DNA from: Streptomyces diacarni
GTDB lineage: Bacteria; Actinomycetota; Actinomycetes; Streptomycetales; Streptomycetaceae
Assembly: GCF_003323715.1 (NCBI RefSeq)
Contig: NZ_QOIN01000036.1
Coordinates: 224,923-288,922 of the forward strand
Reading direction: 5' to 3'
Length of the DNA stretch: 64,000 bases
The notes under the pieces are model-generated. The model made no database searches. It saw only the letters and a program-made list of their open reading frames with translations, and had not been told where the DNA came from. The position numbers were made by a program, and so were the translations under genes. Below are positions 25,166-33,708 of this stretch, piece by piece. Position 1 is the first letter of the stretch. The number at the start of each line of letters is the position of its first letter.

Positions 25166-25852
25166 ATGCGGCTGGTGCTGGCCGAGGACTCGGTACTGCT
25201 GCGCGAGGGGCTGACGCAGATCCTGACGCGGTTCGGACACGAGGTCTGCGCGGGTGTCGGTGACGCGCCCGCGCTCCTCGACGCCGTCGCCGCACACGAC
25301 CCCGACGCCGTGGTCACCGACGTGCGGATGCCCCCGGGGCTGCGGGACGAGGGGCTGCGCGCCGCCCTCGCCCTGCGCGCCGAGCGGCCCGCGCTGCCGG
25401 TGCTCGTCCTCTCGCAGTACGTCGAGAACTCCTACGCGGCCGAACTGCTGGCGACGGGCGACGGGGTGGGGTACCTGCTCAAGGACCGCGTCGGGGAGGT
25501 CACCGAGTTCGTCGAGGCGCTGGAGCGCGTGGTGGCAGGCGGTACGGCCATCGACGCCGAGGTCGTCAGACGGCTGCTGGCCCCCGACCGCCGACCCGCC
25601 GCGCTGCGCCGGTTGACGGCGCGCGAACACGAGGTGCTGGCCGCCATGGCGGAGGGGCGTTCCAACGGGGCCATCGCCCGAGCGCTGGTCGTCAGCGAGG
25701 CCGCCGTGGTCAAGCACGTGGGGTCCATCCTCACCAAGCTCGACCTCCCGCCCGCCCCCGACGACCACCGCCGCGTCCTGGCCGTTCTCGCCTACCTGCG
25801 GCACCCGGAACGCAGCCGCGGCGCGGTGCCTCCCGCCGCCCCCCGCACCTGA
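25166..25852 (+). CDS. NarL/FixJ-type response regulator
   Basis: A 228-residue regulator. The receiver domain (1-125) shows the acidic pair EDS (residues 8-10), phospho-acceptor Asp in DAVVTDVRMPP (about 54) and Lys in YLLKDR (about 105). The C-terminal LuxR helix-turn-helix is LTAREHEVLAAMAEGRSNGAIARAL and SEAAVVKHVGSILTKL. ATG 25166 has GGAGAG upstream and gives the standard MRLVLAEDS start. It is cognate to the kinase ending 26 bases earlier. Confidence 0.9.
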   Translation: MRLVLAEDSVLLREGLTQILTRFGHEVCAGVGDAPALLDAVAAHDPDAVVTDVRMPPGLRDEGLRAALALRAERPALPVLVLSQYVENSYAAELLATGDGVGYLLKDRVGEVTEFVEALERVVAGGTAIDAEVVRRLLAPDRRPAALRRLTAREHEVLAAMAEGRSNGAIARALVVSEAAVVKHVGSILTKLDLPPAPDDHRRVLAVLAYLRHPERSRGAVPPAAPRT

Positions 25853-25879
25853 GGGGAGCACAACAGGGCCGGGCGTACT

Positions 25880-26015
25880 CAGCTCATCCGCAGCGCCAGG
25901 CTGTGCTTGCCCGGGGGGCGACCCCCGGCCGGAACCGCCCTCATTCAGCTCATCCGCAGCGCCAGGCTGTGCTTGCCCGGGGGGCGACCCCCGGACCCCC
26001 GGCCGGAACCGCCCT
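25880..26015. repeat. Two tandem 66/70-bp copies derived from the pucR-like gene end, each with a hairpin
   Basis: Copy 1 is 25880-25945 and copy 2 is 25946-26015; the unit then meets the genuine gene end at 26016. Both copies start with CAGCTCATCCGCAGCGCCAGG, which differs by one base from the end of the PucR-like coding strand (CAGCTCATGCGCAGCGCCAGG). Each copy could still encode KHSLALRMS and a stop. Each also holds a perfect 7-bp hairpin CCGGGGG-gcga-CCCCCGG (25911-25928 and 25977-25994) that could terminate the two convergent genes. Confidence 0.85.
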
Positions 26016-27742
26016 CAGCTCATGCGCAGCGCCAGGAAGAAGTCGAGTTTGTCCTCCAGGCGGGACAGGTCGCGGCCGGTGAGTTGTTCGATGCGGCTGA
26101 CGCGGTAGCGCAGCGTGTTGACGTGCAGGTGGAGGCGGGAGGCGCAGCGGGTCCACGAGCCGTCGGAGGAGAGGAAGGCCTCCAGGGTGGGCACCAGTTC
26201 GGCGCGGTGCTTGCGGTCGTACTCGCGCAGCGGGTCCAGCAGCCGGGCGGTGAAGGCGCGGCGCACATCGTCGGGGACGAACGGCAGCAGCAGCACGTGC
26301 GAGGCCAGCTCCTCGTGCCCCGCCGCGCGTACCGCGCCGGGGCGGGCCGCAGCGACCCGGCGGGCGTGCCTGGCCTCCTCCAGTGCCCCCCGCAGGCCCT
26401 CTGCGGAGTGCACGGCCGCGCTCACCCCCAGGGTGAGCCGCCCGTCGTCGGCGAGCGCCTGCCCCAGCGGTTCACCGACCGCGGTCAGCAGGGAGTCCGC
26501 CTGGAGCCCGGCACCGTCGGGCGCGCCGGTGAGCCCGGTGGTGCGGGCAGGCTCCGCTCGGGTGCCTCCGCGGCCCGCTTCGGCCTCCTCCTGCGGGCTC
26601 TCGCCCGGCAGCGGCACCAGCGCCACCGCCTCGCCGTCGACGTGGGCGACGGCGACGCGGTCTGAGCCGTCGGGGCCGACCGCGCGCGGGTCGATCAGCA
26701 GCTCTTCCAGCAGGGTCTGGGCGACGGCGCCGCCGTCCAGTGCGCGGGCCGGGTCGGGCTCGTCCCAGTCGACGCGGGCCACGATCACCTGCCAGTGCGG
26801 TGACGCGCCCTGTCCTGGCAGCAGGACGGGGGCCGCGACGCGCAGCCTGGCGGCGATCTCCGACGGCGGGGCGCCGGTCTGTACCAGTTCGAGGACTTCC
26901 TGGGCCAGCCTGCGCCGTACGGTGCGGGAGGTGTCGCGCCGGTCGCGTTCGACGGCGATCAGCTGGGTGACGCCGTGCAGCAGGTCGAGGCGTTCGGCCG
27001 GCCAGTCGCCGGTGTCGGCGGCGACGGCCAGCAGCCAGTCGGACAGGACGGTGCGGCGCGGGTCGCCCGCCCCGCGGTGGACGGGGAAGAGGGAGTAGGC
27101 GGTGGACTCGTCGGTGGTGCGGTGCGGGCTGCGCCGTCCGGCCCGTACGGCCGCCATGTGGGCGCCCGCCAGCCGGGTGGCGGTCTCCTGCGGCAGTCCG
27201 GGGCCCTCCGTGGGGCGGGCGATCTGGCGTCCTGTGGGGGAGAGCACCCAGGCGGCCAGGTCCAGGTCGGAGCCGAGCAGGTCCAAGACGACGTCGGGGC
27301 CGCCGCCTGCCGGGCCCGAGGACATCAGCCGCCGGTGCCGTTCCACGACGGCGGCCAGGTCTCCGGCGCGCTCGGTGGAGACCTGGCGCACCACGTGTTC
27401 GGTGATGGTGGCGAAGGCGACGGACTCGGTGACGGAGAAGAGGGGCAGCCGGTGCCGGGCGCAGGCGGCGACCATGTCCTCGGGGACGCGGCCGAGCTCG
27501 GCCTCGCCCGCCGCCAGCCCGGCGACGCCCGCGCTCGCGAGGATCTGTACGAACGGTTCGGAGTCCTCGGGCGCGTGCCGCCAGGCCAGCCCCGTGAGCA
27601 CCAGTTCGCCGCCGGACAGGTAGCGGCTCGGGTCGCGCAGGTCGGTGGTCATGACGCCGCGCACCGTACGGTCCAGCTCGTCCTCGCCGCCCAGGAGCCT
27701 GAGGCCCAGCGAGTCGTTCTCCAGGAGGGCGCGCAGCCGCAT
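26015..27742 (-). CDS. pucR: PucR-family regulator of purine catabolism
   Basis: A 575-residue regulator. Residues about 5-130 form the PucR N-terminal domain (LRALLENDSLGLRLLGGEDELDR, then GVMTTDLRDPSRYLSGGELVLTG). The C-terminal HTH_30 is SSDGSWTRCASRLHLHVNTLRYRVSRIEQLTGRDLS, the signature of PucR/CdaR-type activators. A GGDEF-like middle domain lies between. ATG 27742 fits the family start. It is divergent from the xanthine dehydrogenase operon 268 bp away, its probable target, and purine intermediates are the expected effectors. Confidence 0.85.
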   Translation of the reverse strand: MRLRALLENDSLGLRLLGGEDELDRTVRGVMTTDLRDPSRYLSGGELVLTGLAWRHAPEDSEPFVQILASAGVAGLAAGEAELGRVPEDMVAACARHRLPLFSVTESVAFATITEHVVRQVSTERAGDLAAVVERHRRLMSSGPAGGGPDVVLDLLGSDLDLAAWVLSPTGRQIARPTEGPGLPQETATRLAGAHMAAVRAGRRSPHRTTDESTAYSLFPVHRGAGDPRRTVLSDWLLAVAADTGDWPAERLDLLHGVTQLIAVERDRRDTSRTVRRRLAQEVLELVQTGAPPSEIAARLRVAAPVLLPGQGASPHWQVIVARVDWDEPDPARALDGGAVAQTLLEELLIDPRAVGPDGSDRVAVAHVDGEAVALVPLPGESPQEEAEAGRGGTRAEPARTTGLTGAPDGAGLQADSLLTAVGEPLGQALADDGRLTLGVSAAVHSAEGLRGALEEARHARRVAAARPGAVRAAGHEELASHVLLLPFVPDDVRRAFTARLLDPLREYDRKHRAELVPTLEAFLSSDGSWTRCASRLHLHVNTLRYRVSRIEQLTGRDLSRLEDKLDFFLALRMS

Positions 27743-28010
27743 CGTCTCGTCGCCTGCCGTTCGTGTGTCGGGTGGTGATGGTGTGCGGGGGAGGCCGGGA
27801 GGAAACCGTGAGGTTACCGGTGCCCGGCTTTCGTCTGAATCTACAAGACCCGGTGGCCGACCAGCCAAACACTTCATGGTTTCGGTGGCTGCACCAGGGC
27901 GGGCACCAGTCTGTGTACTGACCGCGTCCCGCCACGCTTCCCGGATCCGCCCCCGCACCGAAGACCGCAGCGAAGATCGCACCCCCACCCGAGCACCGAG
28001 AAGAGACACC

Positions 28011-28916
28011 ATGGAGTTCCTGCGCCCGGCCACCTGGGAGGAGGCGCTCGCCGCGAAGGCGGAGCACCCCTCAGCCGTGCCCATCGCGGGCGGCACCGAC
28101 GTCATGGTCGAGATCAACTTCGATCACCGCCGCCCCACCCACCTCATGGACCTGGGCCGGATCCGTGAGCTGCGGGAGTGGGAGGTCGGTGACGACACCG
28201 TCCGACTCGGCTCCTCCGTGCCCTACTCGACGATCATCGACCAGCTCGCCACCGAACTGCCGGGCCTCGCACTGGCCTCGCACACCGTCGGCTCGCCCCA
28301 GATCCGCAACCGGGGCAGCGTCGGCGGGAACCTCGGCGCCGCCTCCCCCGCAGGGGACTCGCACCCCGCGCTGCTCGCAGCGGGCGCCGAGGTCGAGGCG
28401 GAGTCGGTGCGGGGTACCCGGTTCCTCCCCGTCGAGGACTTCTACACCGGCGTCAAGCGCAACGCGCTCGCCGAGGACGAGCTCATCAAGACCGTGCACA
28501 TCAAGAAGGCCGAGGGCCCGCAGCAGTTCTCGAAGGTCGGCACCCGCAACGCCATGGTCATCGCCGTGTGCGCCTTCTCCCTCGCGCTGCACCCCGAAGG
28601 CCGCACGGTCCGCGCCGGCATCGGTTCCGCCGCCCCCACCCCGCTGCGGGCCAGGGCCGCCGAGGACTTCCTCGACGCGGCGCTGGCCGACGGCGGCTTC
28701 TGGGACAGCGGAAGGGCGCTCCCGCCGTCACTCGCCCGCGAGTTCGCCGAGCTGTGCTCGGGCGCCTGCAACCCGATCGACGACGTGCGCGGCAGCGCCG
28801 CCTACCGCCGCCGCGCCGTCGGCGTCATGGCCCGCCGCACGCTGGGCTGGACGTGGGAGAGCTACCGCTCGACCTGCAGCGGCCGCACCACCGAAGGAGG
28901 CTCCCAGTGCGCGTGA
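28011..28916 (+). CDS. Xanthine dehydrogenase FAD-binding subunit
   Basis: A 301-residue molybdoenzyme medium subunit. The FAD loops are PIAGGTDVMVE (about 24-34) and RNRGSVGGNLGAASPAGD (about 100-117), with a later C-terminal CO-dehydrogenase flavoprotein domain. It passes electrons from the Fe-S subunit to FAD and NAD. The start has GAGAAGAG upstream. The stop overlaps the start of the Fe-S subunit gene by ten bases, so the three subunits form one translationally coupled operon. Confidence 0.9.
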   Translation: MEFLRPATWEEALAAKAEHPSAVPIAGGTDVMVEINFDHRRPTHLMDLGRIRELREWEVGDDTVRLGSSVPYSTIIDQLATELPGLALASHTVGSPQIRNRGSVGGNLGAASPAGDSHPALLAAGAEVEAESVRGTRFLPVEDFYTGVKRNALAEDELIKTVHIKKAEGPQQFSKVGTRNAMVIAVCAFSLALHPEGRTVRAGIGSAAPTPLRARAAEDFLDAALADGGFWDSGRALPPSLAREFAELCSGACNPIDDVRGSAAYRRRAVGVMARRTLGWTWESYRSTCSGRTTEGGSQCA

Positions 28917-29422
28917 CATTCACCGTCAACGGACGCCGGCACGAGGCCGACGACGTGTGGGAGGGCGAGTCCCTGCTCTACGTCCTGCGCGAGCGGATGG
29001 GCCTGCCCGGCTCGAAGAACGCCTGCGAGCAGGGCGAGTGCGGCTCGTGCACCGTCCGGCTGGACGGCGAGCCCGTCTGCGCCTGCCTGGTCGCCGCGGG
29101 CCAGGCCGAGGGGCGCGAGGTCGTCACGGTGGAGGGCCTGGCCGCGTACGCGAAGGAGCGCGAGGGCTCCGCGCGCACCGGCGATCTCGCCCCGGTGCAG
29201 CAGGCGTTCCTCGACGCCGGAGCCGTCCAGTGCGGCTTCTGCACCCCCGGCCTGCTGGTGGCCGCGGACGAACTGATCGAGCGCAACCCCCAGCCCTCCG
29301 ACGCCGACATCCGCGAGGCGCTCTCGGGCAACCTGTGCCGCTGCACCGGCTACGAGAAGATCATGGACGCCGTCCGCCTCGCCGCGGCCCGCACCGACGA
29401 CGGCGCCCCGGAGGTGGTCTGA
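28907..29422 (+). CDS. Xanthine dehydrogenase 2Fe-2S subunit
   Basis: A 171-residue iron-sulfur subunit. The plant-type cluster is CEQGECGSCTV (Cys40, 45, 48) with Cys58/60 in EPVCAC. The second cluster motifs are QCGFCTPG and NLCRCTGYEKI. GTG 28907 is preceded by GGAGG at six bases. It lies between the FAD and molybdenum subunits and directly abuts the latter, whose GTG is the base after its stop. Confidence 0.92.
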   Translation: MRVTFTVNGRRHEADDVWEGESLLYVLRERMGLPGSKNACEQGECGSCTVRLDGEPVCACLVAAGQAEGREVVTVEGLAAYAKEREGSARTGDLAPVQQAFLDAGAVQCGFCTPGLLVAADELIERNPQPSDADIREALSGNLCRCTGYEKIMDAVRLAAARTDDGAPEVV

Positions 29423-31858
29423 GTGGCGCCCGCGACCGGACCCACCGGGACCCCCACCAGGCTGGACGAGGGCGCCGGCACCCGGGCCGGGGTCGGTGAC
29501 TCGCCGTTGCGGCCCGACGGCACCCTCAAGGTGACCGGCGACTTCGCCTACTCCTCCGACATGTGGCACGAGGACATGCTGTGGGGCTGCACCCTGCGCA
29601 GCCCGCACGCGCACGCCGAGATCCGCTCCATCGACACCGGCGAGGCGCTCCGGCAGCCCGGCGTGCACGCGGTCCTGACCTTCGACGACCTGCCCGCCGC
29701 CACGACCCACTACGGCCTGGAGATCCAGGACACCCCGGTACTCGCGCACGGCCGGGTCCGCCACCACGGGGAGCCCGTCGCACTGGTGGCGGCCGACCAC
29801 CCGGAGACGGCGCGCCGCGCCGCCGCGAAGATCAAGGTGGAGTACGAGGAGCTGCCCGTCGTCCACGACGAGGCCAGTGCGCTCGGCGAGGGCGCGCCAC
29901 TGCTCCACCCCGACCGCGACGACCTCCCCCAAGGACCTCCGGCAAGCTCCGGACCAGGGGGGACCCCCAGCGCCCCGCACGTACCGCACCCCAACATCGT
30001 GCACCGCCAGCCCATCGTCCGCGGTGACGCGGAAGCGGCCGCCGGGCGCGCCGACGTGATCGTGACGGGCGAGTACGAGGTCGGCATGCAGGACCAGGCC
30101 TTCCTCGGCCCGGAGTCCGGCTTGGCCGTGCCCGCCGAGGACGGCGGCGTGGACCTCTACATCGCCACCCAGTGGCTGCACTCGGACCTGCGCCAGATCG
30201 CCCCCGTCCTCGGGCTGCCCGAGGAGAAGGTGCGCATGACGCTTTCCGGCGTCGGCGGGGCCTTCGGCGGCCGCGAGGACCTGTCCATGCAGATCCACGC
30301 CTGCCTGCTGGCGCTGCGCACCGGCAAGCCCGTCAAGATCGTCTACAACCGGTTCGAGTCGTTCTTCGGCCACGTCCACCGGCACCCCGCCACCCTGTGG
30401 TACGAGCACGGCGCCACCCGCGACGGCAAGCTCACGCACATGAGGTGCCGCATCGTGCTGGACGGCGGCGCCTACGCCTCCGCCTCACCCGCGGTCGTCG
30501 GCAACGCCTCCTCGCACGCGGCGGGCCCCTACGTCGTCGACGACGTGGACATCGAGGCCCTCGCGCTCTACACCAACAACCCGCCGTGCGGCGCGATGCG
30601 CGGCTTCGGCGCGGTCCAGGCGTGCTTCGCGTACGAGGCGCAGATGGACAAGCTCGCCGCCGAACTGGACATGGACCCGGTCGACTTCCGGCAGCGGAAC
30701 GCCATGTCGCGGGGGTCGCTGATGCCCACGGGCCAGCCCGTGGACGCGCCGGCGCCGGTGGCCGAACTGCTCCGCAGGGTCAAGGCCCGGCCGCTGCCCA
30801 TGGAGGCGCAGTGGGAGAGCGTCGGCGGCGAGACCGACGTACGGGCGCTGCCCGGCGGGCTGTCCAACACCACCCACGGCGAGGGCGTCGTGCGGGGCGT
30901 CGGCTACGCGGTCGGGATCAAGAACGTCTGCTACTCCGAGGGCTTCGACGACTACTCCACGGCCCGGGTCCGTCTCGAGGTCGTCGGGGGCGAGCCGGTC
31001 GCCCTGGTGCACACGGCGATGGCCGAGGTCGGCCAGGGCGGCATCACCGTCCACACCCAGATCGCCCGCACCGAACTGGGTGTCACCCAGGTGACCCTCC
31101 ACCCCGCCGACACCCGGGTCGGGTCCGCGGGCTCCACCTCGGCCTCCCGGCAGACGTACATGACCGGCGGCGCCGTCAAGCACGTGTGCGAGCTGGTGCG
31201 CGAGAAGGTGCTCCGGCGCGGCCGGGAGCTCTTCGGCACCCACCACCCGGCGTGGGCGACGGCCGAACTGCTGCTGGAGGGCGGCAAGGTCGTCACCGAC
31301 GGCGGCGAGGTGCTCGCCTCCCTGGTGGACGTCCTCGGCGAAGAGGCTGTCGAGGCCGAGGACGAGTGGCGGCACCGCGCGACCGCGCCCTTCGACCTGG
31401 AGACGGGGCAGGGCTTCGGCCACGTCCAGTACTCCTTCGCCGCGCACCGCGCCGTGGTGGAGGTCGACACCGAGCTCGGGCTCGTCAAGGTCGTCGAGCT
31501 GGCCTGCGCCCAGGACGTCGGCAAGGCCATGAACCCCCAGGCCGTGGTGGGCCAGATCCACGGCGGCACCACGCAGGGGCTCGGTCTTGCCGTGATGGAG
31601 GAGATCGTGGTCGACCCTGCGGCCAAGGTCCGCAACCCCTCCTTCACGGACTACCTGATCCCCACCATCGCGGACACGCCGACCATCCCGGTCGACGTGC
31701 TGGAGCTCGCCGACGAGCACGCCCCGTACGGGTTGCGGGGTGCGGGGGAGGCGCCGACGCTGTCGTCGACGCCTGCCGTGATGGCGGCCATCAGGGCCGC
31801 GACCGGGCGCGCGCTGCCGCGCGTGCCCGTACGACCGGAGCACATCGTCGAGGTGTGA
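29423..31858 (+). CDS. Xanthine dehydrogenase molybdopterin-binding subunit
   Basis: An 811-residue catalytic subunit converting hypoxanthine/xanthine to urate. Molybdopterin-contacting motifs are GVGGAFGGRED and CGAMRGFGAVQ. The base-catalyst Glu is expected in GLRGAGEAPTLSSTP near the C-terminus. Residues about 168-185 (LPQGPPASSGPGGTP) come from a dispersed palindromic element inserted in frame (29923-29970), a segment not expected in homologues. A hairpin-rich intergenic element follows the stop. Confidence 0.92.
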   Translation: MAPATGPTGTPTRLDEGAGTRAGVGDSPLRPDGTLKVTGDFAYSSDMWHEDMLWGCTLRSPHAHAEIRSIDTGEALRQPGVHAVLTFDDLPAATTHYGLEIQDTPVLAHGRVRHHGEPVALVAADHPETARRAAAKIKVEYEELPVVHDEASALGEGAPLLHPDRDDLPQGPPASSGPGGTPSAPHVPHPNIVHRQPIVRGDAEAAAGRADVIVTGEYEVGMQDQAFLGPESGLAVPAEDGGVDLYIATQWLHSDLRQIAPVLGLPEEKVRMTLSGVGGAFGGREDLSMQIHACLLALRTGKPVKIVYNRFESFFGHVHRHPATLWYEHGATRDGKLTHMRCRIVLDGGAYASASPAVVGNASSHAAGPYVVDDVDIEALALYTNNPPCGAMRGFGAVQACFAYEAQMDKLAAELDMDPVDFRQRNAMSRGSLMPTGQPVDAPAPVAELLRRVKARPLPMEAQWESVGGETDVRALPGGLSNTTHGEGVVRGVGYAVGIKNVCYSEGFDDYSTARVRLEVVGGEPVALVHTAMAEVGQGGITVHTQIARTELGVTQVTLHPADTRVGSAGSTSASRQTYMTGGAVKHVCELVREKVLRRGRELFGTHHPAWATAELLLEGGKVVTDGGEVLASLVDVLGEEAVEAEDEWRHRATAPFDLETGQGFGHVQYSFAAHRAVVEVDTELGLVKVVELACAQDVGKAMNPQAVVGQIHGGTTQGLGLAVMEEIVVDPAAKVRNPSFTDYLIPTIADTPTIPVDVLELADEHAPYGLRGAGEAPTLSSTPAVMAAIRAATGRALPRVPVRPEHIVEV
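29923..29970. repeat. Dispersed Streptomyces palindromic element inserted in frame in the xdh large subunit
   Basis: CCTCCCCCAAGGACCTCCGG, then CAAGCTCCGG, then ACCAGGGGGGACCCCCAG. The C-run/G-run ends and central CCGG-type stem match the small interspersed elements usually found between streptomycete genes. Here it is 48 bases long, a multiple of three, and codes for a Pro/Gly/Ser loop. Confidence 0.6.
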
Positions 31859-31871
31859 TCCTTTTCCCCAG

Positions 31872-32036
31872 TCCTTCCCCTTCCCGAAACCGGGGGCGCT
31901 GCCCCGGACCCTGGCTCCTCAATCGCCGGAGAGGCTGCTTTTGAGCCTGTCCGGAGGACGAACGAAGCGATCGGGGGAAAGGGGGCGAAGCCCCCATGAG
32001 AAACGGTGAAAGGGAGGGGCTGGGGCCAAAGCGCCG
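31872..32036. repeat. Common Streptomyces intergenic repeat with terminator hairpins
   Basis: The 260-bp gap between xdh and the permease contains blocks I recognise as recurrent in Streptomyces intergenic DNA (CCGGGGGCGCTGCCCCGG at 31890-31907, CTCAATCGCCGGA near 31918 and GGGGGC-gaa-GCCCCC at 31981-31995). The two hairpins could terminate the xdh transcript. Confidence 0.55.
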
Positions 32037-32118
32037 GCGCGGGCCGTCCCCCGGGTCGTGGCTTCCCAAACCCCCGGTGTCTGCCGGGGTGCCCCTGTGA
32101 ACCTTGGGAGTCAGCACA

Positions 32119-33600
32119 ATGACCCAGTCCAAAGTAGGGCCGACGACGTCGCCGGAGGAAGCGGGCCCCGGCTCGCGCATCCCCGCGGGACGCTCGTGGC
32201 TCGACCGGTACTTCCACATCTCCGCCAGAGGGTCGAGTTACGCCCAGGAGGTGCGCGGCGGTATCACCACCTTCATGGCGATGGCGTACATCGTCCTGCT
32301 CAACCCCGTCATCCTCTCCGTGCCCGACGCCACGGGGCACAAGCTGGACGGCGGCGAGGTCACCACGGCGACCGCGCTGGCGGCCGCGGTGACCACCCTC
32401 GTGATGGGTTTCGTCGGCAACGTGCCGCTGGCGATGGCGGCGGGCCTCAGCGTCTCCGCGGTCATGTCCACGCAGGTGGCCCCCGAGATGACGTGGGGCA
32501 ACGCGTGGGCGATGTGCGTCATCTACGGCGCCGTGATCATCCTCCTGGTGGTCACCGGGCTCCGTGAGCTGATCATGAACGCGATACCCATGGCACTGAA
32601 GCACGCCATCACCATGGGCATCGGGCTGTTCGTCTGTCTGCTCGGTCTGGTGCAGGCCGGGTTCGTCACCTCCACGGGCGGCCCCGGGGGCCTGCCCGGC
32701 GTCAAGCCGATCCAGCTGGGCACCGCCGAGGTGCTCACCGGCTGGCCGGTGCTGTGCTTCTCCGTCACCGTGCTGCTGATCTTCGCGCTCCAGGTGCGCA
32801 AGGTGCCCGGCGCGATCCTGATCGGCATCGTCGGCGGCACCGTCATCGCGGGGGTCATCCACCAGCTCGCCGGGCTCACCAAGAAGGACTGGGGCGGCCA
32901 CAACGCCCCCGAGTTCCCGGGGTCGCTGGTCAGCTCGCCCGACTTCGGGCTCTTCGGTTCCGTCTCGTTCGACGGCCTCGGCGACGTCGGCGCCATCTCC
33001 ATCGGCGTCATCGTCTTCACCCTCGTCCTGGCGGGCTTCTTCGACGCCATCGGCACCATCATCGGCATCGGCCAGCAGGCCGGGCTCGCCGACAAGGAGG
33101 GCCGCATGCCGGGGCTGGCCAAGGCGCTGACCATCGACGGTGCGGGCGGCGTCATGGGCGGTCTGTCCGGTGCCTCGGGGCAGACCGTCTTCGTGGAGTC
33201 GACCGCCGGTGTCGGCGACGGCGCGCGCACCGGCTTCGCCAGCGTGATCAGCGGCCTCGGCTTCGCCCTCTGCCTGTTCTTCACGCCCCTCGCGCAGATG
33301 ATCCCTCCGCAGGTGGCGGCGGCCGCGCTGGTCGTCATCGGATCGATGATGATCACCAACGCCATGCACATCGACTGGTCGGACCCGGCCACCTCGATCC
33401 CGGTCTTCCTGACGACCGTTCTGATGCCTTTCGCGTACTCGATCACCACCGGCATCGGGGCGGGCGTCATCTCCTATGTTCTGATCAAGGCAGTACAGGG
33501 AAAGTTCCGCGAGCCCGGATGGTTGATGTGGGTGCTGGGATTCGTCTTCCTGGCCTATTTCGCGCTCAACCCGATCGAGCAGTGGCTGGGGGCGAAATAG
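32119..33600 (+). CDS. AzgA-like NCS2 purine permease
   Basis: A 493-residue transporter with about 12 membrane segments. Family marks are RGSSYAQEVRGGITTFMAMAYIV at the N-terminus, GFFDAIGTIIGIGQQAGLAD (about 320) and GQTVFVESTAGVGDGARTGFAS (about 360), which match the AzgA (hypoxanthine/guanine/adenine) branch of NCS2. ATG 32119 has GGGAG eight bases upstream; a TTG at 32104 is less likely. It lies between the xdh subunits and XdhC, consistent with feeding substrate to xanthine dehydrogenase. Confidence 0.88.
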   Translation: MTQSKVGPTTSPEEAGPGSRIPAGRSWLDRYFHISARGSSYAQEVRGGITTFMAMAYIVLLNPVILSVPDATGHKLDGGEVTTATALAAAVTTLVMGFVGNVPLAMAAGLSVSAVMSTQVAPEMTWGNAWAMCVIYGAVIILLVVTGLRELIMNAIPMALKHAITMGIGLFVCLLGLVQAGFVTSTGGPGGLPGVKPIQLGTAEVLTGWPVLCFSVTVLLIFALQVRKVPGAILIGIVGGTVIAGVIHQLAGLTKKDWGGHNAPEFPGSLVSSPDFGLFGSVSFDGLGDVGAISIGVIVFTLVLAGFFDAIGTIIGIGQQAGLADKEGRMPGLAKALTIDGAGGVMGGLSGASGQTVFVESTAGVGDGARTGFASVISGLGFALCLFFTPLAQMIPPQVAAAALVVIGSMMITNAMHIDWSDPATSIPVFLTTVLMPFAYSITTGIGAGVISYVLIKAVQGKFREPGWLMWVLGFVFLAYFALNPIEQWLGAK

Positions 33601-33708
33601 CCGCCCGGCCGCCGGCCTGACGTCTGGCGGGAGCGGGTGCGGTCTGACTGGCCGTTCCCGCTCCCGTTCAGGCTGTTCGGACCTGCGCCAACGCCGAGGA
33701 GTAGGCAC

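Noticed and set aside
27862..27891. CAGCCA/TGGCTG inverted repeat in the pucR-xdh gap as PucR operator
   Set aside because: The arms are only 6 bp with unequal inner matches and no second copy elsewhere; too weak to list as a site.
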